From NCBI GenBank assembly GCA_949987565.1, contig OX465102.1, forward strand, positions 27,808,768 to 27,872,767: a DNA stretch of 64,000 nucleotides. Reading direction: 5' to 3'. The notes under the pieces were generated by a model. The model did not search any database and was not told the origin of the DNA. It saw only the letters and a list, made by a program, of their open reading frames with translations. The DNA comes from Luidia sarsii (taxonomy: Eukaryota; Echinodermata; Asteroidea; Paxillosida; Luidiidae). The position numbers and the translations under genes are program-made. This document shows, piece after piece, positions 11,991 through 23,539 of the stretch; the first letter of the stretch is position 1; each line of letters opens with the position of its first letter.

Positions 11991-12554
11991 TATATTATTT
12001 ACTGTTTTTGCATAAGGTTATATACAATGATCATCATAATATGTGTTACTCTGAACTGTGCCACTTATTTAAATTGCCAACCCTTACTCAAAGAAGAACA
12101 GTTACTGATTGTCTATTCCTATACAGACTTATCCACAGCAAATATAATGTACCTAATCCTTTTTCCCTTCATGTTCCAGAACGTCGCACTAGATCAGCTT
12201 CCAAACACATCATGCATGTTCCACGGTGTCGGTTGGAGGTTACTAAACGGGGCTTTGTTTCAAGGATTTCAAATACCTACAACCGACTCCATGAAACGTG
12301 TGATGTGTTTGGAGCATCATCCTTAAAATCCTTCCGCAAACAGGTTTATCAATGTGATTCCCGTTCCTAATTCTTCAATGTTCATCCAGCTACATGTACC
12401 TGATCAAATTGACTAATTTATTTTATTGCAATTTTGTTGTTTTAAGGTTTATATGTATATAGTTATTGATTTGTTTATATTGTATAATTCTATGTTCCTG
12501 TTTAGTCGTTAATGATACCTGTAATTGGCGGATCTCCGCTGTTGGCTATCGAAA

Positions 12555-12585
<31 letters not shown>
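11991..12585 (+). mobile_element. 5'-truncated LINE (CR1/L2/Jockey-like RT C-terminus) with AAAT tail
   Basis: The frame 12008-12370 encodes the region after the reverse-transcriptase palm of many LINEs: LPTLTQRRTVTDCLFLYRLI, then VPERRTRSA and GFVSRISNTYNRL. A ~180-bp 3' UTR with GTAATTGGCGG follows, and then an (AAAT)n tail at 12552-12585. Block B reads straight through the same point (about 22632, TAGTAACCTTTAG), so insertion boundaries are resolved to within a few bases. The insertion happened after the duplication, or was lost from B. There is no clear target duplication. The element is dead because most of the ORF is missing. Confidence 0.88.
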
Positions 12586-13766
12586 CCTTTAGTTTGCTGG
12601 TTCATAGCAACCAGGAGATCACTCTTGATTCTGAGTTGTGCACTTGATGTGCTGTGAAAGCGTCTACCCTTGACTAAGTGCCAGGTATATAGCAAGTTTT
12701 AGCAACATATATCAACATGACGGTGCTGAGAGATTAGTTATGCAGCAACACTTCCAACAAGTTTAGAAATGTACTCCAGATGTCTAGCGGGCCAAATATT
12801 GACCCAGTAGATCTACTCATGTCCTGGGTTTCTTGAGCAGAGAACGAACCGATGAAGTCACCTCTTAGTTGGAAAGTGTACGTTATCTGTAATCATTGTT
12901 GGATTTTGTTCGGGGGTCCGTTTGGAAGGGTTGGTGGGTGACTGGGTTGACACAAATATAATACTCATATTTTGTCATTTAAACGCTACTGGGTTGCCCT
13001 GGACCTTTTGCTCAGTGCTTTACTTTATTTTGGAGTTTAGTGGCAGCTAGCTAGGCTGGCTTGAGAAGGGTGGAATCCGGAGGTTGCTTGAAAGCATGGC
13101 GCAGAGCAGCGAGTTAGATATCTGCTTCCCGTCGAATTCTCCGATATCAGTCTCCTTAAAGATCTGTTGAACAGAGGCCATAGTATCATAGGATAAAGCA
13201 CTTTATACATAGTCCCCAACGTAATCCCCATCCTGATCCCCCCTCTCTAAGTATTGTGTACTGGTTAGTGGGTAGCCTTGTCCAAAACGGTCTCCCAGTA
13301 CGGCACCGGACGCGATTGTTTCCGTACGTAGGTAAGCGTCGAGTCAAAGTATATGAATTATTCAGGAACAGGTGTTTATCTAATTGAAATATCAAAGGTC
13401 GGTCCTCGGCTCAGGTACCAGGTCCCCTACTTGGTCCACAAGTGAAACACTGAAACACTATCTCATTATATGCAACAGGTGATTCGTGCCATTTCTCATA
13501 CACCAAACTCATACAGCGTCCCTATGTACAAACAGTACATGTACATGTACTGTACAGCACACGTGCATCACTGCATGGTAGATATATAATTAAGTATACA
13601 TGGCCTCCTTTTTGTGCCAAGGCCATCCCGAATGAGTTGATACACACGTGGATACACTGTTTTACACAAGTTCCGCAAGATCTCTGTAGTACATCAGACA
13701 AATGAAAGTACACTGTAAATTCACATTCCTCAAGTCAAACCGGCAGTTAGGAACTCTAAATTTGAC

Positions 13767-14044
13767 ACAGCGGACACTATTGCATGGCGATTCGCTTGGT
13801 TGAACCATGGAGGTTGAACGGGACTCAGAAGTTCAACAAACTTGTTCTCAATAGGGAATTAACTCCGCAGTGCGGATCAGGCACCTAAGTGAGGCCAGGG
13901 CGAGGCTATGCAAGGGGGATACCGAGATAACATATGACACGTAACTGACGTAACGCAATCACTTTTTTTAGCCAAACTCCAGAACCTCGAGCAAGGAAAG
14001 CAATATTGCTGCATTTAAAGTAACATACAGGCCTACCAAGGAGC
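13767..14044. other. Junction sequence between blocks A and B
   Basis: A ~280-bp spacer unique in this window, between the end of block A homology and the start of block B homology (TAATTACTGAAA at 14045). No gene or repeat recognised. It holds the duplication breakpoint. Confidence 0.6.
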
Positions 14045-14531
14045 TAATTACTGAAACTATCACAATAAACACCTAAACTAAATAAACCATCAATATAATT
14101 ATATTGATATCTAAATCAATGGCAGAAGACGACTGTGAAGACTGGGTCTTTGAAGGAAAAGTTCCAGACATAGGGTCAGCTCTCGGAGAGATGCATGGGC
14201 GGTCAGCCCATGTTGGATGAGGTCTGATTCAGTAAGTTGCCAGATTCGTTGATTCCGGGGATAATCCCAGACGGGCTAACCCCAGCAAAAGTTGTTCCAG
14301 TACAGGTATCCACCAAAAATACTCCAATAATGGCATGCATGATATCTTGACATGATTTGTTAGTACACACATCAGATATATAATCATAAAGTTAATGAGA
14401 ACACAGGGAACTCACCTAGCACTGCCTCCCATCACACACTTCATCACTTGCCCCTTATACTTGTTTTAGCCACGACTGCACTACATGCAACGATTTCCCA
14501 CGAAAAACATAATGCGCAGAATTATGCTCAG

Positions 14532-15420
14532 TTACACACAGCCATGAAAATACGTGAACCAAAACGCTGTGCATTGTACGCTATCAAATGACAATGCAAC
14601 GCGATACTGCTGGGAGGTCAGAGAAAGGTTTGCAAATATCTACAGCTCAGTAAACGTGCACTGTGTTGCCACTGCATTCACACTTGCACACACAGAGGCA
14701 ACAATGAAAGCTTTTGACAATTCACGTGCTGGAGTCACGAAAAACACGTTGAAATGCTCCCCATTTTTACATGGAACGAATATTAAACATGAATACAAAG
14801 ATACGAACGTGGTCAGTGGTCAACCGGAATTAGGCAAGAAAGGACTTCCCCTCGCGGTGAGAAAATAGGCAAAACTCCCCGGTTACCAGAAATAAAACTG
14901 GCTAAAATGAGCTAGATAGATATTACAAAAATGTCCCATGAGAAAGGAAAATACATGTGGCTAACCTTCATCATGTACCCCAAATCTCCTTCTACAAATC
15001 CAAAGTGTATAATAATGGGAGCTCCAGCATAAAAACATATACACATATACCTGCTTATCTTCCCAAATTGCCAGATGTTGTGTGCAATTGTCAATTGCCA
15101 TGTAGAGGAGAACCGCAGAAGTGCTACAGCATCTGTACGCTGTGGAGAATTACATGCTTTCATTTGACCGAACAAATACACACAGAAATATGGTCAGTTA
15201 CACACAGCCATGAAAATACGTGAACCAAAACGCTGTGTATTGTACGCTATCAATTGACAATGCAACGCGATATTGGTCCGAGGTCAGAGAAAGTTTTGCA
15301 AATATCTACAGCCAAGTAAACGTGTCCTGTGGTGCCACTACATTCACACTTGCACACACAAAGGCAACAATAAAAGTGTGTGAAAATTCACTTGCTGGAG
15401 TCACGAAAAAGATGTTGAAG
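14532..15420. repeat. Local direct duplication inside block B (~225-bp units)
   Basis: 14532-14757 and 15193-15420 both start with ACACAGCCATGAAAATACGT and end near GCTGGAGTCACGAAAAA, about 660 bp apart. Block A has a single copy (about 3849-4075). The 430 bp between them (14760-15190) has no counterpart in A. Confidence 0.85.
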
Positions 15421-15607
15421 ATGCGGAAAATCTTGTCATGAACCCGACACCTTTTCGTTTTTAGTAGTACTGTTACTTTCTGGGTTATCTACTCCATAGC
15501 TTAGATGGTGTCCCTCCCAATTAGTCTTTGCCTTGGTGGGAGGGGCAGTCAGAAGCAACCTTTAAATGCCGTATATCTCCTGGGATCACGACTTCCCCCG
15601 ATTCCAG

Positions 15608-16789
15608 GCTGGCCAAGCGACCTTACTTGGTCTGACAGAAATATTTTGTATGCAATTGTCAATTCACTGATGTTGGAGAATTGGCTGGACCGGGTACATC
15701 CGAAGAAGCCTAGGCGGGGGCCCAGAAGCAAGTCTCTAAGCGTAATTATTGCTGCTACTATGGAAGCAAGTGAGTCGCAAATGCAGAAACCTCTGTGTCT
15801 CTGTGTACTGATACAATTAAGTGCCAGTCGGAAACATTTCGCAAAACATGATTACTCCCCAAAACGTTGAAATTTTAATCAATGCAGTCGCTTTCTATAG
15901 AATTCAATTGAAAATATTTTCACTTAAATTAATCAAAAAACATCCTGCCTTTCATGGACAACTGGAGATACTTATGTGAATGTTATGTCATTTAAGGAAG
16001 AAACTGAAATTAATTTTGACAGCAGTATGACTTTTCACTTATTCTTAAATGCATGCAAACATTGTTTGGATTTCGTTCAAGCTGAACTAGCAAAGCAAAT
16101 CTTAAAGGACTTTCCATTCCTGAAAAACCCAGGCCTGCACTGGATGTAAGTGTACTGAATTAATAATTTTCTAGCGTTATAACGTGGGAAATACTTGCTT
16201 CAAAATAAATATACATGTATGAACCTCCATTTGGATTGACAGATTGGGCTTATAATCATAAAGAAGCCTATCATAAGGTTAAGTCATAATGAGAACAGTT
16301 TCACTGCTGGATGAGCATTTGTATTGATAAACTCACCTTTTATTGTTTGTGTTTAATATTTCACTGGAGGACACATTTACGAGAAAATTATTTACAATAA
16401 AGGTTAATTTGAAAATACATTACCATTGGCTGTGGTACTACCTCAAACACTACCTTTAACCAAGTAATAGGCATTTGTAATAGGCTCGATAGATTGGTAG
16501 TTATTGTCAAGTTCACAATCATGACGAATATTGGCATCTTCATTACTTTGTGTAACAATTAAAAAAATAAGAATGCATTGATCTGAATTCAGTTATTATC
16601 ATGACATTCATTATGCAAGAGAAAGTGGATCATCACATTTGCCAGCATGTGGAGCTCTTGAAGACAGGCTTTTCTACCTGGAAAGGGTCAGCTACTTGTG
16701 TCACTAATCAGGGAAGTCAACCAGCAGAGAGAGGCCCAGGGATACATCACCAGACAGCCAGACCACAGAGAAGCGATGTAATGCTTAAA
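15608..16789 (+). pseudogene. Exons of the unrecognised gene (block B copy)
   Basis: Duplicate of the block A exons. Exon 15608-15769 keeps donor GTGAGT. Exon 15997-16145 keeps donor GTAAGT, but its acceptor has changed from TTTCAG to TTTAAG. The last exon starts near 16620 and runs to a TAA near 16787. Replacement changes (for example ENWL context Ser to Leu, and Leu to Phe in the second exon) and the weakened acceptor suggest it is no longer constrained. Function unknown. Confidence 0.3.
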
Positions 16790-17958
16790 CATGTTAGTAC
16801 CCCACTCCGTTCACAATAAGGAATTTGCTTTTGGAGTTTTGTAAGCCCCCTAATAAGTTTTGCTCTTGGTTTCAACACTATATACTAGGTGTATTACCCG
16901 TGCCCTCCCTCCTGGTATGATTTTTCCTCACGTCCCCAGGATGGCGATGTGGACCAATAAAGTATTCAGTTTTTATGCACCAATGAAGAACGAAAACAAG
17001 CATTTACTAACATGAAACAAATGTACATTCCCCTAAATAAAATAAAACGTAGAATGATCATTAGTCTTCGAAGTGTCACTATAACAGTTATGGGTACCAT
17101 ATTTCATTACCAGATGATAACGATGAATGATTAGCAGAACTCCCAAACAAAACCATTAGACATTTGATGGTCCATGAGTTTTGCACATGGAACTATTGCA
17201 GATCTGATATAAGTGGTTGAATAGATATTCAGCACCTGCTAATAACGTTTTGAACCACTTTTCTACGGCCAGTACCAGCTTGAGAACCCGATTTGGACTT
17301 GTTATACTTGTTGCCCTGGTTACTATTAACATTTAGTTGAAAAGATTGCCAGATACATGTACTAAAACGATTTTCTGGTATAAGTTTCTACAATCAGTAA
17401 ATGAGAATAAATTGAAGTTTTATATGGAAAATGTCCTTGTCCGTGTGTGGTTTTCATTGTCACTTTTTTTGAACATCTTCTTTTTCTTTCATTTTTATCA
17501 ACACGATAATACCAGAAGATTTAGTTGGTGTTCGACATTGCGAACGGTCAAACATGGTTGTTGTCATATTAAAAAAAAATCATAATAACATTTTAACAAG
17601 GTGAAACAGTGAACAACGCTGAAAGTGACGTAAAAATACCATTTCATAATGTAAAAGTTTACCTTATTGATATTACCGCGATATAAGGTAAATTAAGATG
17701 CATAATTTTAAGGTAAAAGTTAATAAAACTTCTATGAAAAACTTTACAAAACTTCTATGAAAAACTTTACCCAACACCTTTTATGTAAAATTGTACGCAT
17801 TGACAGGTTCGCATGGCACATTGCAATTATGTAAAATTGTACACAACCTGGGTTGTTTTAATGTGTGCGTCAGAATAACTATTCAATTGTTTTTCATCTA
17901 GATGAGCCACTTTTACTAATGTCGGAAGAAGACGCACCATCCTGTTTCAAGATAGTAT

Positions 17959-20008
17959 TTAACTTAGGGATGTTTTATTTTTATTTTGAAATTGAATGCG
18001 CGCCATATCCACGAAGATACATATTATAATGGCTATCATGGACGCACTTAGCACCAAAAAGGCACAGAGGAAACTCTGGGTGACATCATACAGCCAACCT
18101 GCAGAAAAGAAAAATGGGATAAAATACATTATGGCAACTAAGAACATATTCTTAAACGACGAGACACCAAACAGGAGCAAAATGAACGAGAGGAACGATA
18201 CGTCTGTGTGATTTTAAAAATAAGACCCCAAAAAATGGTCGACATTGACCTTTGATCTAAGCTTCCCGTCTTTGCTCATCTTCAGTCCTCCGTGATTTAT
18301 TACCCTCAGCTCCTTTTTCCCGATTTTTGTGCTGGTTCTTCTGTCTTTGTGAGAAAGGTTTTGATGGGATTGACACATTAAGCTAGCTTGAGTGCGTCAT
18401 CCCATTGATTGCATAAGGCGCATACAAAATAAGTTTTGGACCTACCCATGAAAACATCTCCGACTGAGGAACCAAAACCAGAGACGAAAGCCATCCAACC
18501 AAAGATAACACAAATGCTATCGTCTTCAAAGGGCAGGTTCCTTGCTAGAATGAATATGACCAAAGTACGGTACGATGTCCCAAGGCCGATAATGAAGGAC
18601 ACCAGCTGCTGCCCGAGGAATGACGATTGAATGACGGGGGCTATGGCAAAGAACACTGCGGTCGCTACGCTCACCAATATCAACGATGCAGGGACCACGG
18701 TTTGGCGGCGTCCTACGCAAGCCCCAAGAAACAGTCCTGCTAAGCTCCCGATCCCGAACGCCATGGTGAGGAAAGCTGCCTCATTGGGCGTCAGTCCAGT
18801 TGCAAGTGCATTGGGCACCATGTACACCACAAATCCGCTATAACCCACGTTGTCGAACATCCTTATTGTAGCCAAGATGATGAACTCCAAATTGAATAAG
18901 ATGTCAAATCCAAACGTTTTCATCCACGTCTGATTGCAGATTGGTTTCTCTTTCTCTGTTGCCTGTCCATTTATATACCGGTACCCTTCGTCATCTTCGC
19001 TTGATACTTCCTCGTGGGGAATACCGTCGTATTGCGACTTTGGTCTTCTCACTAAGGCACCGGCCCAGACCAGATTGAATCCCAAACCACCAAGTAGTAG
19101 CATGGCTCCTCGTCAGCCGTATGTATCCTGGAAGAATTGCGTCAAGGGACCGTACAGCATGACACCCATTGGGGCTCCCAGAGCCGCTACAAAAAAAGCC
19201 AGCGCGAATCTCTCGTTAAAGTAGAATGCTACTTCTGCTCTTGAGGTCTGTGACACGCACGCTGATCCTACACCTATTAAAATATATAAAAAAAACGTAC
19301 TCATACTATATTTTGTCCATTTGTGGCATATTGCAACAGGTTAGTAGCTCACAACTTGAAGTTTCAAAAGTTTTTTCATAAAACCCGAAGCACCGTCGTT
19401 GAAAAAAAATGAAAGAAAATTTCTCACTATTTGAACAAACTAGCTTACAAATTAGTTTACCTGCCAAGCCTATGAGTGCAACTGCTAGGACGCCAATGCT
19501 GTAAGTTGTCGAGGCGAGCACTAGGCCACTGCCGAACAATATGCCGCCTCCGACGATCAAAGGGCGACCCCCGTACCGACGGGCCAGCAGAGTTGCCACT
19601 TGGCCTGTGTGCAAAGCAAAACCAATAATGTGATAAAAAGTAGGCTTAGGCAGATTGTGGACGTAACCAATCATTGTGGGGAAGACTCATATTAGGCCTA
19701 TGTGGCCACATTTTAAGCAATGCTTCATTTCAGAAAATGGAGCAGTGTATTAGAATTCCAAACTGTTAGTGTAATATGCAGAAGCGTATTGGCTATAGGA
19801 CTGACGTACTTAGGAGAAAGTGAAACCCGATGTGAAGAGCGGTGATGGAACCGATGATCCACAAATCTGTCCCATAATCCTCCTTCATGGAAGTGAGGAG
19901 AACTCCAAATGCCTTTAACGTTCCATAGATGACGAGCTCGGCCACGAAGCACGCCAGCACGACGAACCATCCCCAGCCTCCTTCGCGATAACGCTTGTTG
20001 TTAGTCAT
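17959..20008 (-). pseudogene. SLC16-type monocarboxylate transporter, copy 2 (nonsense at codon 168)
   Basis: The tandem duplicate of copy 1, with exons 19810-20008, 19461-19604, 18446-19273 and 17959-18098. Exon lengths are identical (199/144/828/140 nt) and GT-AG borders are kept. Codon 168, a Trp in the TYGWRGAM stretch of copy 1, is TGA here (19113-19115, minus strand). That would end the protein after about 167 residues, before the central loop. About 150 bp upstream of the start codon, present in copies 1 and 3, is deleted at about 20064. Other changes include Pro to Gln at the start of exon 2. One nonsense codon plus lost upstream DNA indicates a young pseudogene. An assembly or sequencing error at one base cannot be excluded. 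Confidence 0.88.
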
Positions 20009-20847
20009 TTCTATTAACGGAGGTAGGGAATAGTACAATATTATGTCAGAGGTATCCGATAATAGATAACGACAGGAATAGAAAGAAAAGTTACCCCAAT
20101 CCTACGAAAGTACAGGGAGAGGAGATGAGAGGGGAAAGAGAGAGACTGTTTTCGAGGAGGGAATCGGACTCTTTCCACCAACTCTCAAACATATACGTAT
20201 AGATTCTGGCTTCATGATAATAATAATACGAATACAATAAAACTAAAGATAATATTAGGAGCGAAATTGCATACGAGCATGTTCCATAGAGAGAGAGAGA
20301 GAGAGTAGGAGAAAATGACCGGGCGAGATCCTCTGGGACTTATATCCAGACAGACCATGCATGGGATGTTGTTGGACATCCACAGACGACCGGATATTTT
20401 CCTCCTCGACAAATAGGAGAAGGCGTGTCAATTAATTGACATTGCTGTGCCGGGACACAGCAGAGTTGAGGCCAAGAAGAAGGAGAAGATCGGGAAAGAA
20501 CAGGACTTTGCGAGGGAACTGCGTACGTTGTGGCGTGTCAATTAGGTTAAGGTTGTCCCTTTGGTAGTGGGTGCCTAAGGTTTCCATTCCCAAGGCTTTA
20601 GAAAAGAGCCTTGACAGTGTTGGGTCATCGGTAAAGGTCGGATTACTCCAGGAAGCAGCCCTACTAGCAACACCTAGGATCCTAAGGAAAGCCCTCGAGA
20701 TCTAAGGCTGCGGGACGTAGCTTGATCCGAGGTGAATCCAACACCAATAAAAATGATATCTTTCATTGTGTTGTGCGAATGTCAGGAGGCTAACTAGTAA
20801 CTTTGCGTTTTCCCTTGTTGTTTTTCCGACTACATGTACAGGTATCT

Positions 20848-20955
20848 CTTTCTCTCTCTCTCACTCTCTCTCTATCTCTGATTTTTTATCCTCCCTCTCT
20901 CCCGATCTCTCTTCCTCTCCCCTTCACTCTCCCCCTCTCTCTTTCAGTCTTCCTG
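20848..20955. repeat. CT-rich polypyrimidine tract (block B)
   Basis: Counterpart of 9918-10052, shorter and diverged in repeat phase. Confidence 0.8.
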
Positions 20956-21060
20956 CATTTATCATTCTCTCTTTCATCGCTCGGTATCTTGTTTTGTACA
21001 AGTTTTGTAAGTTTTTTAAAAGTTGCATTGTTAAACTGAGTATCTCTACCCTGGGTGACG

Positions 21061-21238
21061 AATAATAAAATAATAATAATAAAAGGATATTTATAAAGCG
21101 CCAAAATTGCCAAACAGGCCTCAAAGCGCTGAATACAAAGATAAAAATCAAAACAAGTTACAAAATTACAAAATTACAAAGTTAATACATGAAAGGTATT
21201 AACAATTATTTGGTTAAAAAGACTTTTTGTAAAAAAGG
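21061..21238 (-). mobile_element. Retroposon tail (RTE/SINE-like 3' end) inserted in block B
   Basis: Read on the minus strand it contains CAGCGCTTTGAGGCCTG, then TTGGCGCTTTATAAATATCC, and ends in a (TTATTA)n tail. This is a common 3'-end architecture of RTE-type LINEs and their SINEs. Block A reads through without it (GGTGGCGAATGAGGG), while copy 3 has the same insert at 36557-36728. The flanks GACGAAT and GGCGAAT look like a short diverged target duplication. Family name is an inference. Confidence 0.75.
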
Positions 21239-23079
21239 GCGAATGAGGGCGCCCATCCAGCCTGGATTGTTTGGTAAAAGTAAGGTGACCCCAGGCTACT
21301 ACCGCCCGCACAATCTGTTTCACAGGTGAGAGCCTTCATTTTAACCCACATTTTCGCTGTCGCTGGCCATACTGGACTTGGGGGAAACGGGTGTGTATTT
21401 TCCGTATTATGAATGAGTGATGCTGTGACCAGCGACGTGTGTTTGTGTCCCGTATCCCTTTTGCCTATTGTTTCCGTAGTAAGTAATCTTGGTTTAAATT
21501 GAGTATTTTGGGAGATTGTGTTTGGAGCTGATTTGTGTACTGCAGATGTAATTGGTGGATTGGATATAATTATTCTTTTTTTTTAAATGTGTATACGTAT
21601 TTACAGACCGCCCGCACAATCTGTTCACAGCCTTGTGCCTGTAGGTCACCCATAGCCAGCCCTCAACTATTAAACCCAGCCCGACAGCGAGAGATCTCAT
21701 AAAGAACCAGCGTGTCCGTCTCCCTGTCATCCTCCCGTGTCTCCCCTTCCCCTTGCACCTCCAACCCCCCGTCTGACGACCCCCCACGGCCCCCTTACAC
21801 GAAACTAACATAATGTTATCTAATGCATATTAATATTGCGCAGATACAATACAATACAAATCGAATACGCATAACAATATCAATCACTAGAAGAGGCAAC
21901 AAATCAGTTGTTGGAATAAATGTTGGCAATTCTAACTGGAGATGTAACCTGGTTCGGCAGAGTTACACACAGGTCTAGCACAAGCATCCTGCAGCTTTGA
22001 TGTATGAAAGTCGGGAAGTCAAAAACTTTACACATAATGAATGTTCAAACGAAGGTTTCAGTAACAGTATTTCCGAATGTGAAGAAGATTGTACAGACGT
22101 TAACAAAGCACCCCTACAAATAATTATCAGTTTGGGGGTCGATCCATATTGAAGTGAGAATCAATCTGCACCCATGTTTTTTTTCTACAACTGTGGATGG
22201 CTAAACTTCGGCAGCTCCAACAATAATGCTTTTGATGCCTTTCTTTAGCAAGCTGCATATGTGCTTACTTCGACAAGCAAAAACTCCGTTTTGTCATCAG
22301 TTTGTTTCTAAGCAGCAATTAGTAAATGTGAGCAAGACATTGCCGCAGTTTCGTTAGACCTATAGTCTGTTTATCAGCATCGGGGTTGAAAGAAATGTAA
22401 CGTTGTGTATGATCAGCATAACAGCGAAACTATGTGGGACACCAGATGAAAGAAAAAACAATTCTAGAAATTACAGCTGCCCATGACTATAATTATGTTG
22501 TTGTCTGTCGCTAAGATAAGACACAATTCAGAGTAGGATAGAGCCACCAATGCCGAAGTGGGTTTGTAGCGAATTGTTGTTATGAGTGTCAGAAGCGGCA
22601 CTTCAATCAAACAGGAATAACATAGTATATTAGTAACCTTTAGTTTGCTGGTTCATAGCAACCAGGAGATCACTCTTGATTCTCAGCTGTGCACTTTATG
22701 TGCTGTGAAAGCGTCTACCCTTGACTAAGTGCCAGGTATATAGCAACATATATCAACATAACGGTGCTGAGAGATTAGTTCTGCAGCAACACTTCCAACA
22801 AATTTAGAAATGTACTCCAGATGTAGATCTACTCACGTCCTGGGTTTCTTGAGCAGATCCATTTACTGTACAGCACGCACACGTACGTACGTGCATGGTG
22901 GATATATATTTAAGTATATATGGCCTCCTTTTTGTGCCAGTTGCTCGAGTTGATACACATGTGGATACACTGTTATACACAAGTTCGCAAGATCTTCTGT
23001 AGTACGTCAGAGAAATGAAAGTACACTGTAAATTCACATTCCTCAAGTCAGACCGGCAGTTAGGAACTCTAAATTTGAC

Positions 23080-23500
23080 CAAATACTCTGTGGTTTATCT
23101 TTTTTCTTTTTCTAGTTAAGGTTTCAAGGTTTCATTATTTGTTAGTGTAGGCCTAGTGCTTCATTTGCTGTGGATAGAATGTAATCAAGTTTTAACAATG
23201 ACTTTGTTGGACAATATAAATGAAGTTGCAAAATTGTGTACTCTCCCTTGAAGTTGACTATAGCCGTCGTTCAATTGTTTTTTATCGATAAGCAAGTCCG
23301 ACTCCGTTGAAGTTAAAGCTAGGGATAGGCTTTCTGCACAGCCAATAAGGCTTGCTGCACAGCCAATAATGCTTTCTGCACAGCCAATAAGGTTTTCTGC
23401 ACAGCGAATACAATGTACGTAAACAATCTGAGTGACCTGAGACTCAATTCTTCAAACTTTGTTTGTGCACAAACATATGGACCCATAGCGAATATGAGGT
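23080..23500. other. Flank beyond block B, homologous to 1745-1985 inverted
   Basis: 23063-23270 matches 1745-1985 on the opposite strand. Around 23330-23405 a ~22-bp unit (TTTCTGCACAGCCAATAAGG) is repeated about four times imperfectly. No gene seen before the first DUF4806 exon. Confidence 0.6.
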
Positions 23501-23539
23501 ACGGAAAAAAAATATCGCACACCGGACAGAGCTCCAGGT

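Larger units (their letters stand above)
3391..13766. repeat. Block A of a ~10-kb direct tandem duplication
   Basis: From TAATTACTGAAA at 3391 to CTCTAAATTTGAC near 13766, the sequence runs parallel to 14045-23079 with the same order of features: candidate plus-strand exons, an MCT gene on the minus strand, a pyrimidine-rich tract, then shared non-coding sequence. The spacing between copies is about 10.7-11.3 kb, varying because of indels. Segments private to A are the foldback MITE (9353-9614), a ~320-bp stretch (about 10225-10545), a ~155-bp stretch (about 11107-11266), the LINE (11991-12585) and most of 12805-13545. Remaining long stretches (4.8-5.25, 5.45-6.55, 8.75-9.35, 9.62-11.99, 12.6-13.76 kb) hold only this duplicated non-coding DNA. 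Confidence 0.92.
14045..23079. repeat. Block B of the ~10-kb direct tandem duplication
   Basis: Parallel to block A throughout. Private changes are a local duplication (14532-15420), a retroposon tail insertion at 21061-21238, loss of the ~150 bp lying upstream of the MCT start in A (8715-8867), a 23-bp tandem duplication near 17740-17770 (repeating AAAACTTCTATGAAAAACTTTAC), and absence of the MITE and LINE found in A. Stretches between the listed genes (16.8-17.95, 20.05-20.84, 21.25-23.08 kb) contain only this duplicated non-coding DNA. Confidence 0.92.

Noticed and set aside
19113..19115. Selenocysteine reading of the TGA in MCT copy 2
   Set aside because: Copies 1 and 4 have TGG (Trp) at this site, and SLC16 proteins are not selenoproteins.
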